Notes: generated by a model from the letters alone, not told the origin. DNA of 64,000 nucleotides from Cellulosimicrobium terreum (GCA_014803435.1 JACYFD010000004.1:248001-312000), one strand, 5' to 3'. Positions 24,924 to 34,300 are shown, counted from the stretch's first letter. Numbers and translations are program-made.

Positions 24924-24943
24924 CATAATGGTTGACGGTTCAA
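24924..24943 (+). promoter_or_regulatory. -10 box CATAAT and overlapping TTGA-N4-TCAA palindrome
   Basis: CATAAT (24924-24929) is followed directly by TTGACGGTTCAA (24932-24943), a 12-bp imperfect palindrome at the expected transcription start. It could be a MarR-type site repressing the VOC gene. No convincing -35 box is seen. Confidence 0.4.
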
Positions 24944-24971
24944 GTATCTGCCTGCTGCCGAGAGGAACGCC

Positions 24972-25976
24972 ATGACCGACCAGACCGTCCACCGCGCGAC
25001 CGCCGGCGTGCGCAGCGGCTCGCGCCCCGCGGACGACCTGCTCGCCGCCGGCACCGCGATGGGGCAAGTCACGCTCCACGTGCGCGACCTCGACCTCATG
25101 GCGCGCTACTACCGCGACGCGCTCTCGCTCGCGGTGCTCCCGGTCCCCGAGACGCTCGCCCTGCCCGACGGCGCCCGGCTCGCGGAGTCGGTCGTCCTCG
25201 GTCGGGGTGCTACGCCGCTCGTGGTCCTGCACCGCACGCCCGACCTGCCGGTGCCCGGCCGACGGGAGGCGGGGCTGTTCCACACCGCCGTCCTGTTCGA
25301 CGACGAGCCCGGCCTCGCGCACGCGCTCGCCTCCGTCGCGACCACGGCTCCCAGCACGTTCGTCGGCAGCGCCGACCATCTCGTGTCGCAGGCGTTCTAC
25401 TTCACCGACCCGGAGGGCAACGGCGTCGAGCTCTACGCGGACCGCCCGCGCGAGTCGTGGGGCTGGGACGAGAACGGCGTGCGGATGGACACGATCCACC
25501 TCGACCCGAACACGTTCCTCGCCGACCACCTCAGCGACACCTCGCGCGAGCTGCTGTCCGGCCCGCGGGACGAGGCGGGGGAACGGCTGGCGGCAGGCGC
25601 GAGCGGGCCCGGCGGTGCCGTCGTCGGGCACGTCCACCTGCAGGTCGGCGACGTGGCGAGCGCACGGTCGTTCTACGTCGACGCGCTCGGGTTCGAGGAG
25701 ACGGCGACCGTCCCGGGCGCGCTGTTCGTCTCGGCGGGCGGCTACCACCACCACATGGCGATGAACACGTGGAACAGCCGGGGCGCGGGTCCGCGCGCGT
25801 CGTCGCTGGGGCTGGGCAAGGTCGCGCTGACCGTCCCCGCCCAGGACGACGTCGGCGCGCTGGGTGCCAGGCTCGCACGGGCAGGCGTCGCGACGCAGGA
25901 CGACGGCGCGGTGCTGCGGTTCGAGGACCCGTGGCGCAACCGCGTCGAGGTCAGTGCGGTCAGTGTCGGGCCTTGA
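24972..25976 (+). CDS. VOC-family protein, CatE-like two-domain dioxygenase
   Basis: 334 residues with two vicinal-oxygen-chelate modules. The first begins GQVTLHVRDLDLMARYYRDAL and ends DPEGNGVELYADRP; the second begins GHVHLQVGDVASARSFYVDALGFE and ends DPWRNRVEV. Histidine and glutamate ligands for one metal are present (HVHL, GGYHHHMAMNTW, NRVEV). Closest known type is B. subtilis CatE/MhqO, extradiol dioxygenases acting on catechols or quinols. With the adjacent HxlR/quinone-reductase pair this suggests quinone detoxification. A ribosome binding site (GAGAGGA) precedes ATG 24972. The last 17 bases overlap the convergent stress gene. Confidence 0.85.
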   Translation: MTDQTVHRATAGVRSGSRPADDLLAAGTAMGQVTLHVRDLDLMARYYRDALSLAVLPVPETLALPDGARLAESVVLGRGATPLVVLHRTPDLPVPGRREAGLFHTAVLFDDEPGLAHALASVATTAPSTFVGSADHLVSQAFYFTDPEGNGVELYADRPRESWGWDENGVRMDTIHLDPNTFLADHLSDTSRELLSGPRDEAGERLAAGASGPGGAVVGHVHLQVGDVASARSFYVDALGFEETATVPGALFVSAGGYHHHMAMNTWNSRGAGPRASSLGLGKVALTVPAQDDVGALGARLARAGVATQDDGAVLRFEDPWRNRVEVSAVSVGP

Positions 25977-26343
25977 CCACCAGGACGGGCGACGGTGAGT
26001 CCAGCAGGACGCGCTGGGTCGTGCTGCCGAGCAGGAACTTGCCCACGGGCGAGCGCTTGCGTGCCCCGACGACGACGAGCTCGGGAGCGTCCCGCTCCGC
26101 GCGCTCGATGATCGACTCGGCCGGCGACTCGTGCTCCGGGCGGTAGGTGATCTCGGGTCGCCCGAGCGTCGGGGGGAGCGTGTCGAGCAGGTGGGCCAGG
26201 CTCGCCGGCACCGGGGCGTCGGGGTCCTGGGGGGTGAGGACGAGGATCTCCAGCGTCGTCTCGCGACGCACCGCCTCCGCGACGGCGGCGTGGAGGGCGC
26301 TCTCACCCTGCGGGGAGTCGTTGTACGCCACGAGGACGGTCAT
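25960..26343 (-). CDS. Universal stress protein, single UspA domain
   Basis: 127 residues. It starts MTVLVAYNDSPQGESALHAAVAEA and ends with the ATP-binding Usp signature VVVGARKRSPVGKFLLGSTTQRVLLDSPSPVLVVK (G-2x-G-9x-GS type). Probably cytosolic and nucleotide-binding. ATG 26343 gives the usual length. Its 3' end overlaps the VOC gene by 17 bases on the opposite strand. Confidence 0.92.
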   Translation of the reverse strand: MTVLVAYNDSPQGESALHAAVAEAVRRETTLEILVLTPQDPDAPVPASLAHLLDTLPPTLGRPEITYRPEHESPAESIIERAERDAPELVVVGARKRSPVGKFLLGSTTQRVLLDSPSPVLVVKARH

Positions 26344-26386
26344 CGCTGAGCCTCTTCTCGGTGCTGTCGCATGCGGTTGCACTCTC

Positions 26387-27241
26387 TCACAGGGCGGGTG
26401 CCGCTGCCGTCCGGCGCGCCAGCACGTCGGGCAGGGTCAGCGGCAGCGGCAGCAGGGGGCCGACGATGCCGGCGAGCGCCGCCTCGATCTCGCGCCGGCG
26501 GTGCGCTCCGAGGCGCTCCGCGGGAGCGGTGACGCTGATCGCGGCGACGGGGTGACCGCTGCGCAGCACGGGCACGGCGACGCAGCTGATGCCGGGCTCG
26601 TTCTCCTCGTCCTCCTCGGCGAAGCCGCGCTCGCGCGTGCGCGCGCACCGGGTGCGCAGGTCGGCCGTCGTGACCTGTCCGTCGGGCGCGGCCGCGGCGT
26701 ACCAGGCGAGGCGGTCGTCGTCGAGCGAGCGGTGCGCGAGGAGGGCGCGACCCAGGGCGGTCGTGGCCGCGGGCCGGCGTCGGCCGACGGCCGACCAGAC
26801 GCGGACCGCGCGCGCAGGCTCGACCTTGTCGAGGTAGACGATCTCCGTCCCGGCGAGCGTCCCGAGGTGGACCAGCTCGTCGGTGGCCTGGCACACGGCC
26901 ACGAGCGCGGGGTGCAGGAGCGCGGGGAGGTTCTCCTCGCCGAGGTAGACGGTCGCGAGCGCGGTGGCGGCGGGTCCGAGCCGGTAGCTGCCCGACGCCT
27001 CGTCCTGCTCGGCGTAGCCGCGGTGTCGTAGTGCGGCGAGCGTGCGGTGCAGCGAGGTCTTGTTGAGCCCGAGATCCTGCGCGAGCGAGCCGAGCGGGCG
27101 GCCCGCGGGGCCTGCGGCGGCGAGCACCTCGAGCGCGGCGAGGGCCTTGTCCACGCTCCCCAGCGGGCTGGGCCCGGGACCGGACGGGCCCGCCGGTCCG
27201 GTCTCCCGGCTGCCCGACGTCGCGGTCCCCGCTTCCGTCAT
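26387..27241 (-). CDS. IclR-family transcriptional regulator
   Basis: 284 residues. The winged helix is at about 28-90 (SVDKALAALEVLA..LGLNKTSLHRTLAALRHRGYAEQD), followed by the IclR effector domain with GTLAGTEIVYLDKVE, ATTALGRALLA and SCVAVPVLRSGHPVAAISVTAPAERL. It faces the KDPG aldolase/sugar kinase operon across a 70-base gap that contains inverted repeats, so it probably senses a sugar-acid intermediate. GGGGAAGG precedes ATG 27241. Confidence 0.92.
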   Translation of the reverse strand: MTEAGTATSGSRETGPAGPSGPGPSPLGSVDKALAALEVLAAAGPAGRPLGSLAQDLGLNKTSLHRTLAALRHRGYAEQDEASGSYRLGPAATALATVYLGEENLPALLHPALVAVCQATDELVHLGTLAGTEIVYLDKVEPARAVRVWSAVGRRRPAATTALGRALLAHRSLDDDRLAWYAAAAPDGQVTTADLRTRCARTRERGFAEEDEENEPGISCVAVPVLRSGHPVAAISVTAPAERLGAHRRREIEAALAGIVGPLLPLPLTLPDVLARRTAAAPAL

Positions 27242-27272
27242 CGTGGTGCCTTCCCCTAGAGTGCGTTCCGTA

Positions 27273-27291
27273 GTGAACAACAGGCGTTCAC
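27273..27291. promoter_or_regulatory. IclR-type operator GTGAAC-N7-GTTCAC
   Basis: Perfect inverted repeat midway between the IclR gene and KDPG aldolase. An overlapping GTTC-N6-GAAC begins near 27265. The position would allow control of both divergent genes. Confidence 0.6.
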
Positions 27292-27311
27292 CATAGCGAA
27301 ATGGAGCGAGG

Positions 27312-27968
27312 ATGTCAGCCCACACCAGCGTCCTGGAGCAGATCGAGCGGGCGCGCGTCGTCCCCGTCGTCGTGGTCGACGACGCGGACGAGGGGCTCGG
27401 TGTCGCAGCCTCGCTGCGCGACGGGGGTCTTCCCGTGGCCGAGGTGACCTTCCGCACCGCGGGTGCCGGTGCCGCGATCGCGGCGATCGCGCGCGAGCTG
27501 CCTGACGTCCTCGTCGGCGCCGGGACCGTCATCACCCCCGCTCAGGTCGACGAGGCGGTGGACGCCGGCGCCCGCTTCCTCGTCTCGCCGGGGCTGTCGG
27601 CACCGGTCGTGCGTCGCGCCCAGGAGGTCGGCGTGCCGATCCTCCCGGGAGTCGCCACGCCGTCGGACATCATCGCCGCGCTCGACCTCGGTCTGAAGGC
27701 CGTGAAGCTCTTCCCCGCCAACGTCGTCGGCGGCCCCGGCGCCGTCAAGGCGTTCTCGGCGCCGTTCCCCGGCCTGCGGTTCGTCCCCACCGGCGGCGTG
27801 AGCGCCGCCAACCTCCTCGACTACCTGGCCCTGCCGTCCGTGCTCGCCGCCGGCGGGTCCTGGATGGTCGACCGCGCGCTCGTGCGCGCCGGCGACTGGG
27901 CCGAGATCACCCGCCGCACGCGCGAGGCCGTCGAGCTCGCCGCGTCCCTCCCCACCGAAGGAGCCTGA
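27312..27968 (+). CDS. eda: KDPG/KHG aldolase
   Basis: 218-residue class I aldolase splitting 2-keto-3-deoxy-6-phosphogluconate into pyruvate and glyceraldehyde-3-phosphate. Shows the glutamate in VAEVTFRT, the loop VGAGTVITPAQVDEAV, the Schiff-base lysine in GLKAVKLFPAN near residue 135, and PTGGVSAANL binding phosphate. GGAGCGAGG precedes ATG 27312. Three bases after the stop the kinase begins. No 6-phosphogluconate dehydratase is nearby, so the pair probably serves 2-keto-3-deoxygluconate from uronic acids. Confidence 0.93.
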   Translation: MSAHTSVLEQIERARVVPVVVVDDADEGLGVAASLRDGGLPVAEVTFRTAGAGAAIAAIARELPDVLVGAGTVITPAQVDEAVDAGARFLVSPGLSAPVVRRAQEVGVPILPGVATPSDIIAALDLGLKAVKLFPANVVGGPGAVKAFSAPFPGLRFVPTGGVSAANLLDYLALPSVLAAGGSWMVDRALVRAGDWAEITRRTREAVELAASLPTEGA

Positions 27969-27971
27969 CCC

Positions 27972-29102
27972 GTGACCCAGCCGTCCAGCGCGAGCAGCAC
28001 TGCCGCACCCTTGTCCCTGCGACCGGCCGACGAGTGCGCCTACGACGTCGTCGCGCTCGGCGAGGTCATGCTGCGCCTCGACCCGGGCGAGCGGCGCATC
28101 AAGACCGCCCGCAGCTTCGACGCGTGGGAGGGCGGCGGCGAGTACAACGTCGCGCGCGGCCTGCGCCGCTGCTTCGGCCTGCGCGGCGCCGTCGTCACCG
28201 CCCTGGCGGACAACGAGGTCGGCCGGCTCGTCGAGGACCTCATGCTCACCGGCGGGCTCGACACGAGCCACGTCGTGTGGCGTCAGTACGACGGCATCGG
28301 CCGCTCGGTGCGCAACGGACTGAACTTCACCGAGCGCGGGTTCGGCGTGCGCGGTGCCGTCGGCGTCTCGGACCGCGGCAACACCGCGATCAGCCAGCTG
28401 CAGCCCGACGACGTCGACTGGGACGCGCTGTTCGGCCGTGGCGTGCGGTGGCTCCACACGGGCGGCATCTTCGCCGCGCTGTCGGAGTCGTCCGCCGACG
28501 TCGCCGAGGCCGCGATGGCCGCAGCCCGCCGCCACGGCACGATCGTGTCCTACGACCTCAACTACCGGCCGTCGCTCTGGCAGGGGATCGGCGGGGTCGA
28601 GCGTGCGCAGGAGGTCAACCGCCGGCTCGCGCAGTACGTCGACGTGATGATCGGCAACGAGGAGGACTTCACGGCGAGCCTCGGCTTCGAGGTCGACGGT
28701 GTGGACGAGTCCCTGACGGACCTGGACACCGGGGCGTTCCGCGCGATGATCGAGCGAGCCGCGCAGGAGTACCCGAACTTCCAGGTCATCGCGACGACGC
28801 TGCGCGGCGTCAAGACCGCCACGATCAACGACTGGGGCGCCATCGCCTGGTCGCGCGTGCAGGGCTTCGCCGAGGCCACGCACCGCCCCGGCCTCGAGAT
28901 CCTCGATCGCGTCGGCGGCGGCGACTCGTTCGCGTCGGGTCTCGCGTACGGGCTGATGGAGCTCGGCTCGATCGCCGAGGCCGTCGAGTACGGAGCGGCG
29001 CACGGCGCGTTCGCGATGACCACGCCGGGGGACACGTCGACCGCGTCGCTCGCCGAGGTCCGCAAGCTCGCCTCCGGGGGGAGCGCCCGGGTGCAACGCT
29101 GA
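27972..29102 (+). CDS. kdgK: PfkB-family sugar kinase, probable 2-keto-3-deoxygluconate kinase
   Basis: 376-residue ribokinase-fold kinase. Substrate side: VALGEVMLRLDPG, WEGGGEYNVARGLRR. Phosphate side: ILDRVGGGDSFASGLAYGL near 309-327, with the catalytic aspartate in GGGDSF. The position directly behind KDPG aldolase under an IclR regulator makes 2-keto-3-deoxygluconate the most likely substrate; other sugars are not excluded. Longer than typical KdgK (about 310) because of an N-terminal tail of about 25 residues and an insert near residues 235-250. GTG 27972 is used. Confidence 0.87.
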   Translation: MTQPSSASSTAAPLSLRPADECAYDVVALGEVMLRLDPGERRIKTARSFDAWEGGGEYNVARGLRRCFGLRGAVVTALADNEVGRLVEDLMLTGGLDTSHVVWRQYDGIGRSVRNGLNFTERGFGVRGAVGVSDRGNTAISQLQPDDVDWDALFGRGVRWLHTGGIFAALSESSADVAEAAMAAARRHGTIVSYDLNYRPSLWQGIGGVERAQEVNRRLAQYVDVMIGNEEDFTASLGFEVDGVDESLTDLDTGAFRAMIERAAQEYPNFQVIATTLRGVKTATINDWGAIAWSRVQGFAEATHRPGLEILDRVGGGDSFASGLAYGLMELGSIAEAVEYGAAHGAFAMTTPGDTSTASLAEVRKLASGGSARVQR

Positions 29103-29259
29103 CGGCCCGGTTTCACCGGTTCTGCCCGAGGTGTCCGTTCACCCTGCCTGCTCCCGCGGCCAGGGTTAGGGTGGTTCGGCTCTCGGAGCACGACCCGGGG
29201 GCCCGGTTCCGGTTGCTCGGAGCCGGACAGGGGCAGCCGTCGAGTGCGGGAGGTGCACC

Positions 29260-29679
29260 ATGGACCCACAGGCTTCTGCACCGGTGCTCCCGCGACGCGG
29301 CACCGAGGAGCCGCCGGACCTGGCGCGCGCCGTCGAGCACGCCAGGATCCTGCGTGGCGCCGGCGACGCCGCGGGTGCCGCGCACGTCCTCGACCGTGCG
29401 TTCGCCGCGGAAGGGGTGCGCGCGCGCACCGTCTCCGAACGTCTCCGGTTCCAGGCCCTCGTCCTGCGTGCCGACCTCGCGCTCGCGCTGCACGACGACG
29501 CGTCCGCCGCGCGGTTCCTCGCGGGGGCGGAGTGGTTCCTGGCCGGTGCGGACTTCCTTCCGCGGGTCGCGGAGGCGCTCGCCGCCCTCGACGACGAGGT
29601 CCATCGCGTCGGGGAGCTGCTCGAGCAGCTCGATGTCGAGCCGGGAACGGCCGGGACGGCGTGGGCCACGGAAGACTGA
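29260..29679 (+). CDS. Uncharacterised alpha-helical protein
   Basis: 139 residues, no signal peptide or membrane segment. Alanine/leucine-rich helices with a TPR-like rhythm (ARILRGAGDAAGAAHVLDRAF, LRFQALVLRADLALAL). I do not recognise a family. A good ribosome binding site (GGGAGG) precedes ATG 29260, and base composition matches its neighbours, so the gene is believable. Upstream, TAGGGT (29167-29172) could be a -10 box. It lies 66 bases before the zinc-finger gene on the same strand. Confidence 0.7.
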   Translation: MDPQASAPVLPRRGTEEPPDLARAVEHARILRGAGDAAGAAHVLDRAFAAEGVRARTVSERLRFQALVLRADLALALHDDASAARFLAGAEWFLAGADFLPRVAEALAALDDEVHRVGELLEQLDVEPGTAGTAWATED

Positions 29680-29745
29680 ACGCCCGCGAGGGAACCGCGC
29701 CGCGTCGCGACACGTTGCCCTACCAGCCGACGTTCCGGAGGACCC

Positions 29746-30180
29746 ATGCTCTGCCCGACCGACCAGACCGTGCTCGTCATGACCGAGCGCAGAGGTGTCG
29801 AGATCGACTACTGCCCGACGTGCCGCGGGGTGTGGCTCGACCGCGGCGAGCTCGACAAGATCGTCGACCGCTCGCTCGAGTCCGAGATCGCCGCCGAGGC
29901 CGTAGGGCCCGCAGCCACGGCCCCGGCCCCCGGGCCCGGTCCGACCGCCTACCCGCCCGCAGCGGCGGCAGACTACGGCAGCCCGCAGCCGACCGGCGAC
30001 CGCTACCGGGACGACCGGCCCAGGGACGACCGGTACCGCGACGACCGCGACCGGAGGTATGACGGCGACCGCAGGTACGAGGGCGACCGCCGGTACGAGG
30101 GAGACCCGCGGTACGGCGACCCCCGGTACCGCAAGCGCAAGAAGAAGGAGTCGTGGCTCGAGGACCTCTTCGACTTCTGA
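29746..30180 (+). CDS. TFIIB-type zinc-finger protein with charged repeat tail
   Basis: 144 residues. The first 45 are the zf-TFIIB domain common in bacteria (MLCPTDQTVLVMTERRGVEIDYCPTCRGVWLDRGELDKI) with CP-x-C type zinc ligands. A Pro/Ala linker follows, then a tail at about 84-128 of DDR, DRRYEGD and PRY repeats, a basic KRKKK patch and an acidic end WLEDLFDF. Function unknown; the tail looks disordered and could bind nucleic acid or undergo charge-driven assembly. Confidence 0.85.
   Translation: MLCPTDQTVLVMTERRGVEIDYCPTCRGVWLDRGELDKIVDRSLESEIAAEAVGPAATAPAPGPGPTAYPPAAAADYGSPQPTGDRYRDDRPRDDRYRDDRDRRYDGDRRYEGDRRYEGDPRYGDPRYRKRKKKESWLEDLFDF
30033..30130 (+). repeat. Degenerate 21-bp coding repeats in the zinc-finger protein tail
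   Basis: Imperfect tandem units encoding DRRYDGD, DRRYEGD, DRRYEGD and DPRYGDP. Codons vary among copies, so the repeat is under some protein-level constraint or is old. Confidence 0.75.
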
Positions 30181-30243
30181 CGGCACCGGCGCCGCGGGGG
30201 CGTCGTCCGGATCGCCCGGGGCCCACCCCTAGACTCGGTGCTC

Positions 30244-31221
30244 GTGCGTGCAGTCCTCAGCCGGTGGGTCGACCCGTTCGTCGTGACGCTCCTCCTGGTG
30301 CTCGTCGCCGGGCTGGTGGTCCCCGTGGGGCCGCAGGCGCAGCGTGTCGTCGACATCGTCGCGGACGTCGCGGTCACCGTGCTCTTCCTGGTCTACGGGA
30401 TGCGCCTGTCGACGCGCGAGGTGTGGGCCGGGCTGCGCAACTGGCGCCTGCAGGGCGGGATCCTCACGTCGACGTACGTCGTGTTCCCGGTGCTCGGGCT
30501 CGTCGTGGCCTGGGCGGTGACGCCGATCGTCGGGGCATCGCTCGCCGCGGGGCTCCTGTACCTCTCGCTCCTGCCGTCGACCGTGCAGTCGTCGGTCGCG
30601 TTCACGTCGGTCGCACGGGGCAACGTGGCCGGCGCGATCTGCGGTGCGACGGTCTCGAACGTCGCCGGGATGGTCCTGACGCCTCTGCTCGTGCTGTGGC
30701 TCATGTCCGGCGCGGACGGCGGCTCGTCGGCGGCGGCGCACGGGCTGGGCGGGCTGCGCACGGTCCTGCTGCAGCTCCTGGTGCCGTTCGTCGTCGGACA
30801 GCTGCTGCAGCCGTGGGCAGGGGACTGGATCCGTGCGCGCCGCTGGCTCACGCTCGGCGTCGACCGCGGCACGATCCTCGTCGTCGTGTTCGGCGCCGTC
30901 GCGGCCGCGACCTCGGCGGGCGTGTGGGCGAGCGTGTCCGGATGGGCGATCGTCGCGCTGCTCGGCGTGAGCGCACTGCTGCTCGCCGCGATGCTCGCGG
31001 TCACCTGGTGGGGTGGCGCTGCGCTGCACCTGACGACCGAGGACCGCATCGCGTTGCTCATGTGCGGCTCGAAGAAGTCGCTGGCGACGGGCCTGCCCAT
31101 GGCGAGCGTGCTGTTCCCCGTCGCCGTGGCGGGCGTCGTCGCGGTGCCGGTGATCGTCTTCCACCAGCTGCAGCTCGTCGTCTGCGCGGTCCTCGCCCGA
31201 CGGCTCGCGTTGCGTGCTTGA
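30244..31221 (+). CDS. Bile acid:sodium symporter-family transporter (YfeH/SBF-like)
   Basis: 325-residue membrane protein with nine to ten hydrophobic segments. The family signatures are LYLSLLPSTVQSSVAFTSVARGN and CGSKKSLATGLPMASVLF. Substrate is unknown; bacterial members move organic anions. TAGACT (30230-30235) is eight bases before GTG 30244, consistent with a leaderless start; GTG 30238, in frame, is an alternative. Three bases after the stop lies the second copy of the palindromic repeat. Confidence 0.88.
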   Translation: MRAVLSRWVDPFVVTLLLVLVAGLVVPVGPQAQRVVDIVADVAVTVLFLVYGMRLSTREVWAGLRNWRLQGGILTSTYVVFPVLGLVVAWAVTPIVGASLAAGLLYLSLLPSTVQSSVAFTSVARGNVAGAICGATVSNVAGMVLTPLLVLWLMSGADGGSSAAAHGLGGLRTVLLQLLVPFVVGQLLQPWAGDWIRARRWLTLGVDRGTILVVVFGAVAAATSAGVWASVSGWAIVALLGVSALLLAAMLAVTWWGGAALHLTTEDRIALLMCGSKKSLATGLPMASVLFPVAVAGVVAVPVIVFHQLQLVVCAVLARRLALRA

Positions 31222-31224
31222 ACC

Positions 31225-31287
31225 GCCGAGAACGACATGGAGGTCGTTCTGGGGACTTCCGCGACCTTCATGGCGTGTTCGACGGCG
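31225..31287. repeat. 63-bp palindromic repeat, copy B (terminator-like)
   Basis: Same element as 1441-1503 (49 of 63 positions by eye). It begins three bases after the transporter stop. The arms are less well paired than in copy A, with several mismatches, so it looks older or decayed. The conserved ends are GCCGAG and GACGGCG, and the longest unchanged internal run is CGCGACCTTCA. Confidence 0.78.
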
Positions 31288-31329
31288 GGTGGCGGCGTTC
31301 TCCGTCGATCACGCCGGGACGAAGCGCGG

Positions 31330-31371
31330 GAGGCCCGGGACACGTCGGCAGTCCGTCGTGTCCCGGGCCTC
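31330..31371 (-). terminator. Perfect 15-bp hairpin after the ThuA/dehydrogenase gene
   Basis: GAGGCCCGGGACACG and CGTGTCCCGGGCCTC with a 12-base loop, ten bases past the stop of the long secreted-protein gene. It may also stop readthrough from the transporter on the other strand. Confidence 0.85.
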
Positions 31372-31380
31372 ACGTCGTGG

Positions 31381-34300
31381 TCAGCCGCAGCCGAGCGCCT
31401 CGTGCTCGACGTCGGCCGCGAAGCTCCGGCCGTCGCCGTCGGCGCTCACCTGGACGTTCCCGGCGGGGACTGACGTCGCCCTGGCCGCGAACGACTGGTA
31501 CGCGCTCTTGCCGGGTGCGACGTCGGCGAACGTCTTCGTGCCGAACGGCGTCGTGAGCGTGACGTCGACCGGGACCGTGTCGTCGTTCGTCGCGCGCACC
31601 GCCACGTAGGCCTTGCCCGCGAGGCAGCGCGGCTCGACGACGGTCGAGATCGCCAGGTCCTCGGGGGCGGGCTCTGTCGACACCCCGTCACCGAGCATCT
31701 CGAACAGGTTGATGTTCGCGATGTAGTGCGACCCTGTCGCGGTGAAGACCAGGACGAGGGTGAAGGGCTCACCCGGGTCGGTCACCGGCGTCTCGAACCA
31801 CTGGTACGACTGGCCGCCGCCCGTGTTCGTGATCGTCGTGGAGCCCAGCAGGGCACCGTCCGCGGTGTTCTGCCGCAGCTCGAGCGTGCCGCCGATGCTG
31901 CTCGACGCCATGCGGAACCGGATCGCGTCGATCCCTGCGAGGTTGATGTCCCGGTAGGAGATGGTCGCCCCGGTGCGGAGCCACCCGACGTTGAGCCCGC
32001 CGCCGAGCGGGTCGGCCGTCGCCTCGGTGCGCACCGTGGAGTCGGCGTGCTCGGCCTCGATCACCGACGGCTGGAGCCGCACGCTCGCCCGGGCCTGGGC
32101 GAGGTTGCGGACCTCGCCGTCGTGACCGCCGCGGGCGTACAGGACCTCGAGCTCGTACCGCAGTCGATCGGTCGGTCCTGCGTCCGTCGGCCGGACCATC
32201 GTCACGAGCCCCGTGCAGCCGTCGGTCGGTTCGCCGCGCCACACCTGGTCGCCGCTCGTGACGACGAGCCTGGCCCGCACGTCGGCGCAGTCGGCCTCGG
32301 CGTCCCCGACCTCGGCCGTGTAGCGCACGGCCTGGCCGAGCGGCACCACGCCACCGAGCGGCGGGTCGGACAGCGTGATCTCCGGCTGCTGACCGCTCGG
32401 GGCGTCGAACCGCACCGTCTGCCAGTCCTCGGTGTTCCCCGCCGCGTCCGTGGTGCGGAACCGGACGGCGTGCTCGCCGTCGCCGGAGACGGTGAAGGCA
32501 CCGCCGTAGGCGACCTCCTCGCCGTCGTCGACCCGGACCGTGGTGGTCTCCACCCCGGACGTCGCGTCCTCCGCCTCGAGGGTCACCATCACGTCGCCCG
32601 TGAACGTCTCGCCCTCGGTCTCGGCGACCAGGTCCGCCGTCGTCGTCGGGGAGGTCCCGTCGACCTGCACGACGACGCTGCCGCGGTTGGACGTGTCGTC
32701 GCCGCGCACGGCACGGTAGCTCACCTCGTACCGGCCGTCGTCGGTGAACGACACCGGGCCGGTGTAGGTGGCCCAGGCGCCGTCGCCGACCTGGTACTCG
32801 ATCTCGTCTCCCGCGGTGGCGGTCAGCGTGAGGTCGACCGCGTCGCGGTACCAGCCACCCGGCGCGGGTTCCGCGGGTGCGAGCTCGGCCGTGGGCGCCG
32901 GGATGACGACCGGGGGGCCGCCCGCTGCGCCCTCGCCGAGGATGTCGAACCAGTTGAGGTTCATCAGGTACCCGTCGGCACCCTTGAAGAGGAGCACGAG
33001 GTCGAACGTCTCGCCCGGGTCGTCGACCGCTGCCTCGACCCAGCCCCAGTTCTGGAACCCGCCCGTGCTCGGCACGGCCACGCTGCCCAGGAGGTCGCCG
33101 TCAGGAGTGTCCTTCCTGATCTCGATACGGCTCGTGGCGTTCGGCGCGGCCACGCGGAAGCGGAGCGCGTCGACGTTCGCGAAGTTGAAGCCGTCGTACC
33201 GCATCGAGCTGTTGTTGCGGATGAACCCGACGTTGAGCGCGCCGCCTGACGGGTCCGCCGTCTCCTCGGTCCGCACCTCGGTCCCGAGGGAGTAGTGCTC
33301 GGCCTGCTTGCGCGACGGCTGCATGGAGACGAGGTCGCGACCGGTGAGCGGTGCCACGGTGCCCTCGGGCGAACCCTGGTCCCGGTACCGTGCCTCGATC
33401 GCGTAGGTGATGCGGTCGGTGTCGGTGTGCCCGCTGTCCTCCTCCAGCACGAACGTGCCCGAGCAGCCGGTGGCCTCCCGCATGGGGTGGCCGTGGTCGT
33501 CGTGGCCGAGCACGAGCTCGACGGTCACGTCGGCGCAGTCGATCTCACCCGTGGTGGTCGAACCCTCCTCCGGGTCGTTCACGACGATGTCGAAGTCGAC
33601 CGTGTCCCCGTAGGTGAAGACGGTGCCGTCGGCGGGCCAGCGGATGTCGACCTCGGGCTCGGTGTTGCCCGCGGAGATGGCCGCGTTCGCCGTGCCGGTG
33701 CGGCCCTGGACGTCCGACACGGTGAGCACCGCGGTGAAGTTTCCCTCCTCGGTGTACGTGTGGGTCGGGTTCGGGTCGGTCGAGGTGGCGCCGTCGCCGA
33801 AGTTCCACGCGTACGTCAGCTCACCGCCCTGCGGGTGCGCCGTGCCGGCGCTGGAGAACTCGACCTCGAGCGGCACGCCGCCGGACCGCGGCGTCGCCGT
33901 GACCTTCGCGAGCGGCCGGTCGTTGCCGCCGGTGTAGTCGATCCGCACGACCTGCGAGTCGGGGTTGTTGCCGCTGAAGCCGGCGCCCCACTCGATGAGG
34001 TACATGGCACCGTCGTTCTCGCCGAACACCATGGCGTGCGGCCGGGTGAGCTTCATCGACGCGAGCACCGGGGTGATGTCGGCGCGAGCGCCCGACTCGT
34101 CCAGGTGGAGCTGGTAGATCTTGTTCTGGCCCCACTCGTAGAAGAACGGCTTGTCGGCCATCGAGCGCGGCCACTTCCGGTCGGACTCGAGGTCCTCGTC
34201 GAACGTGTACACGGGGCCGCCCATCGGTGCGCCGCCCGTGCCGACGTCGGGGTCGCGCAGCGAGCGCCCGTACGCCACGTAGGGGTCGATCACAGGAGGC

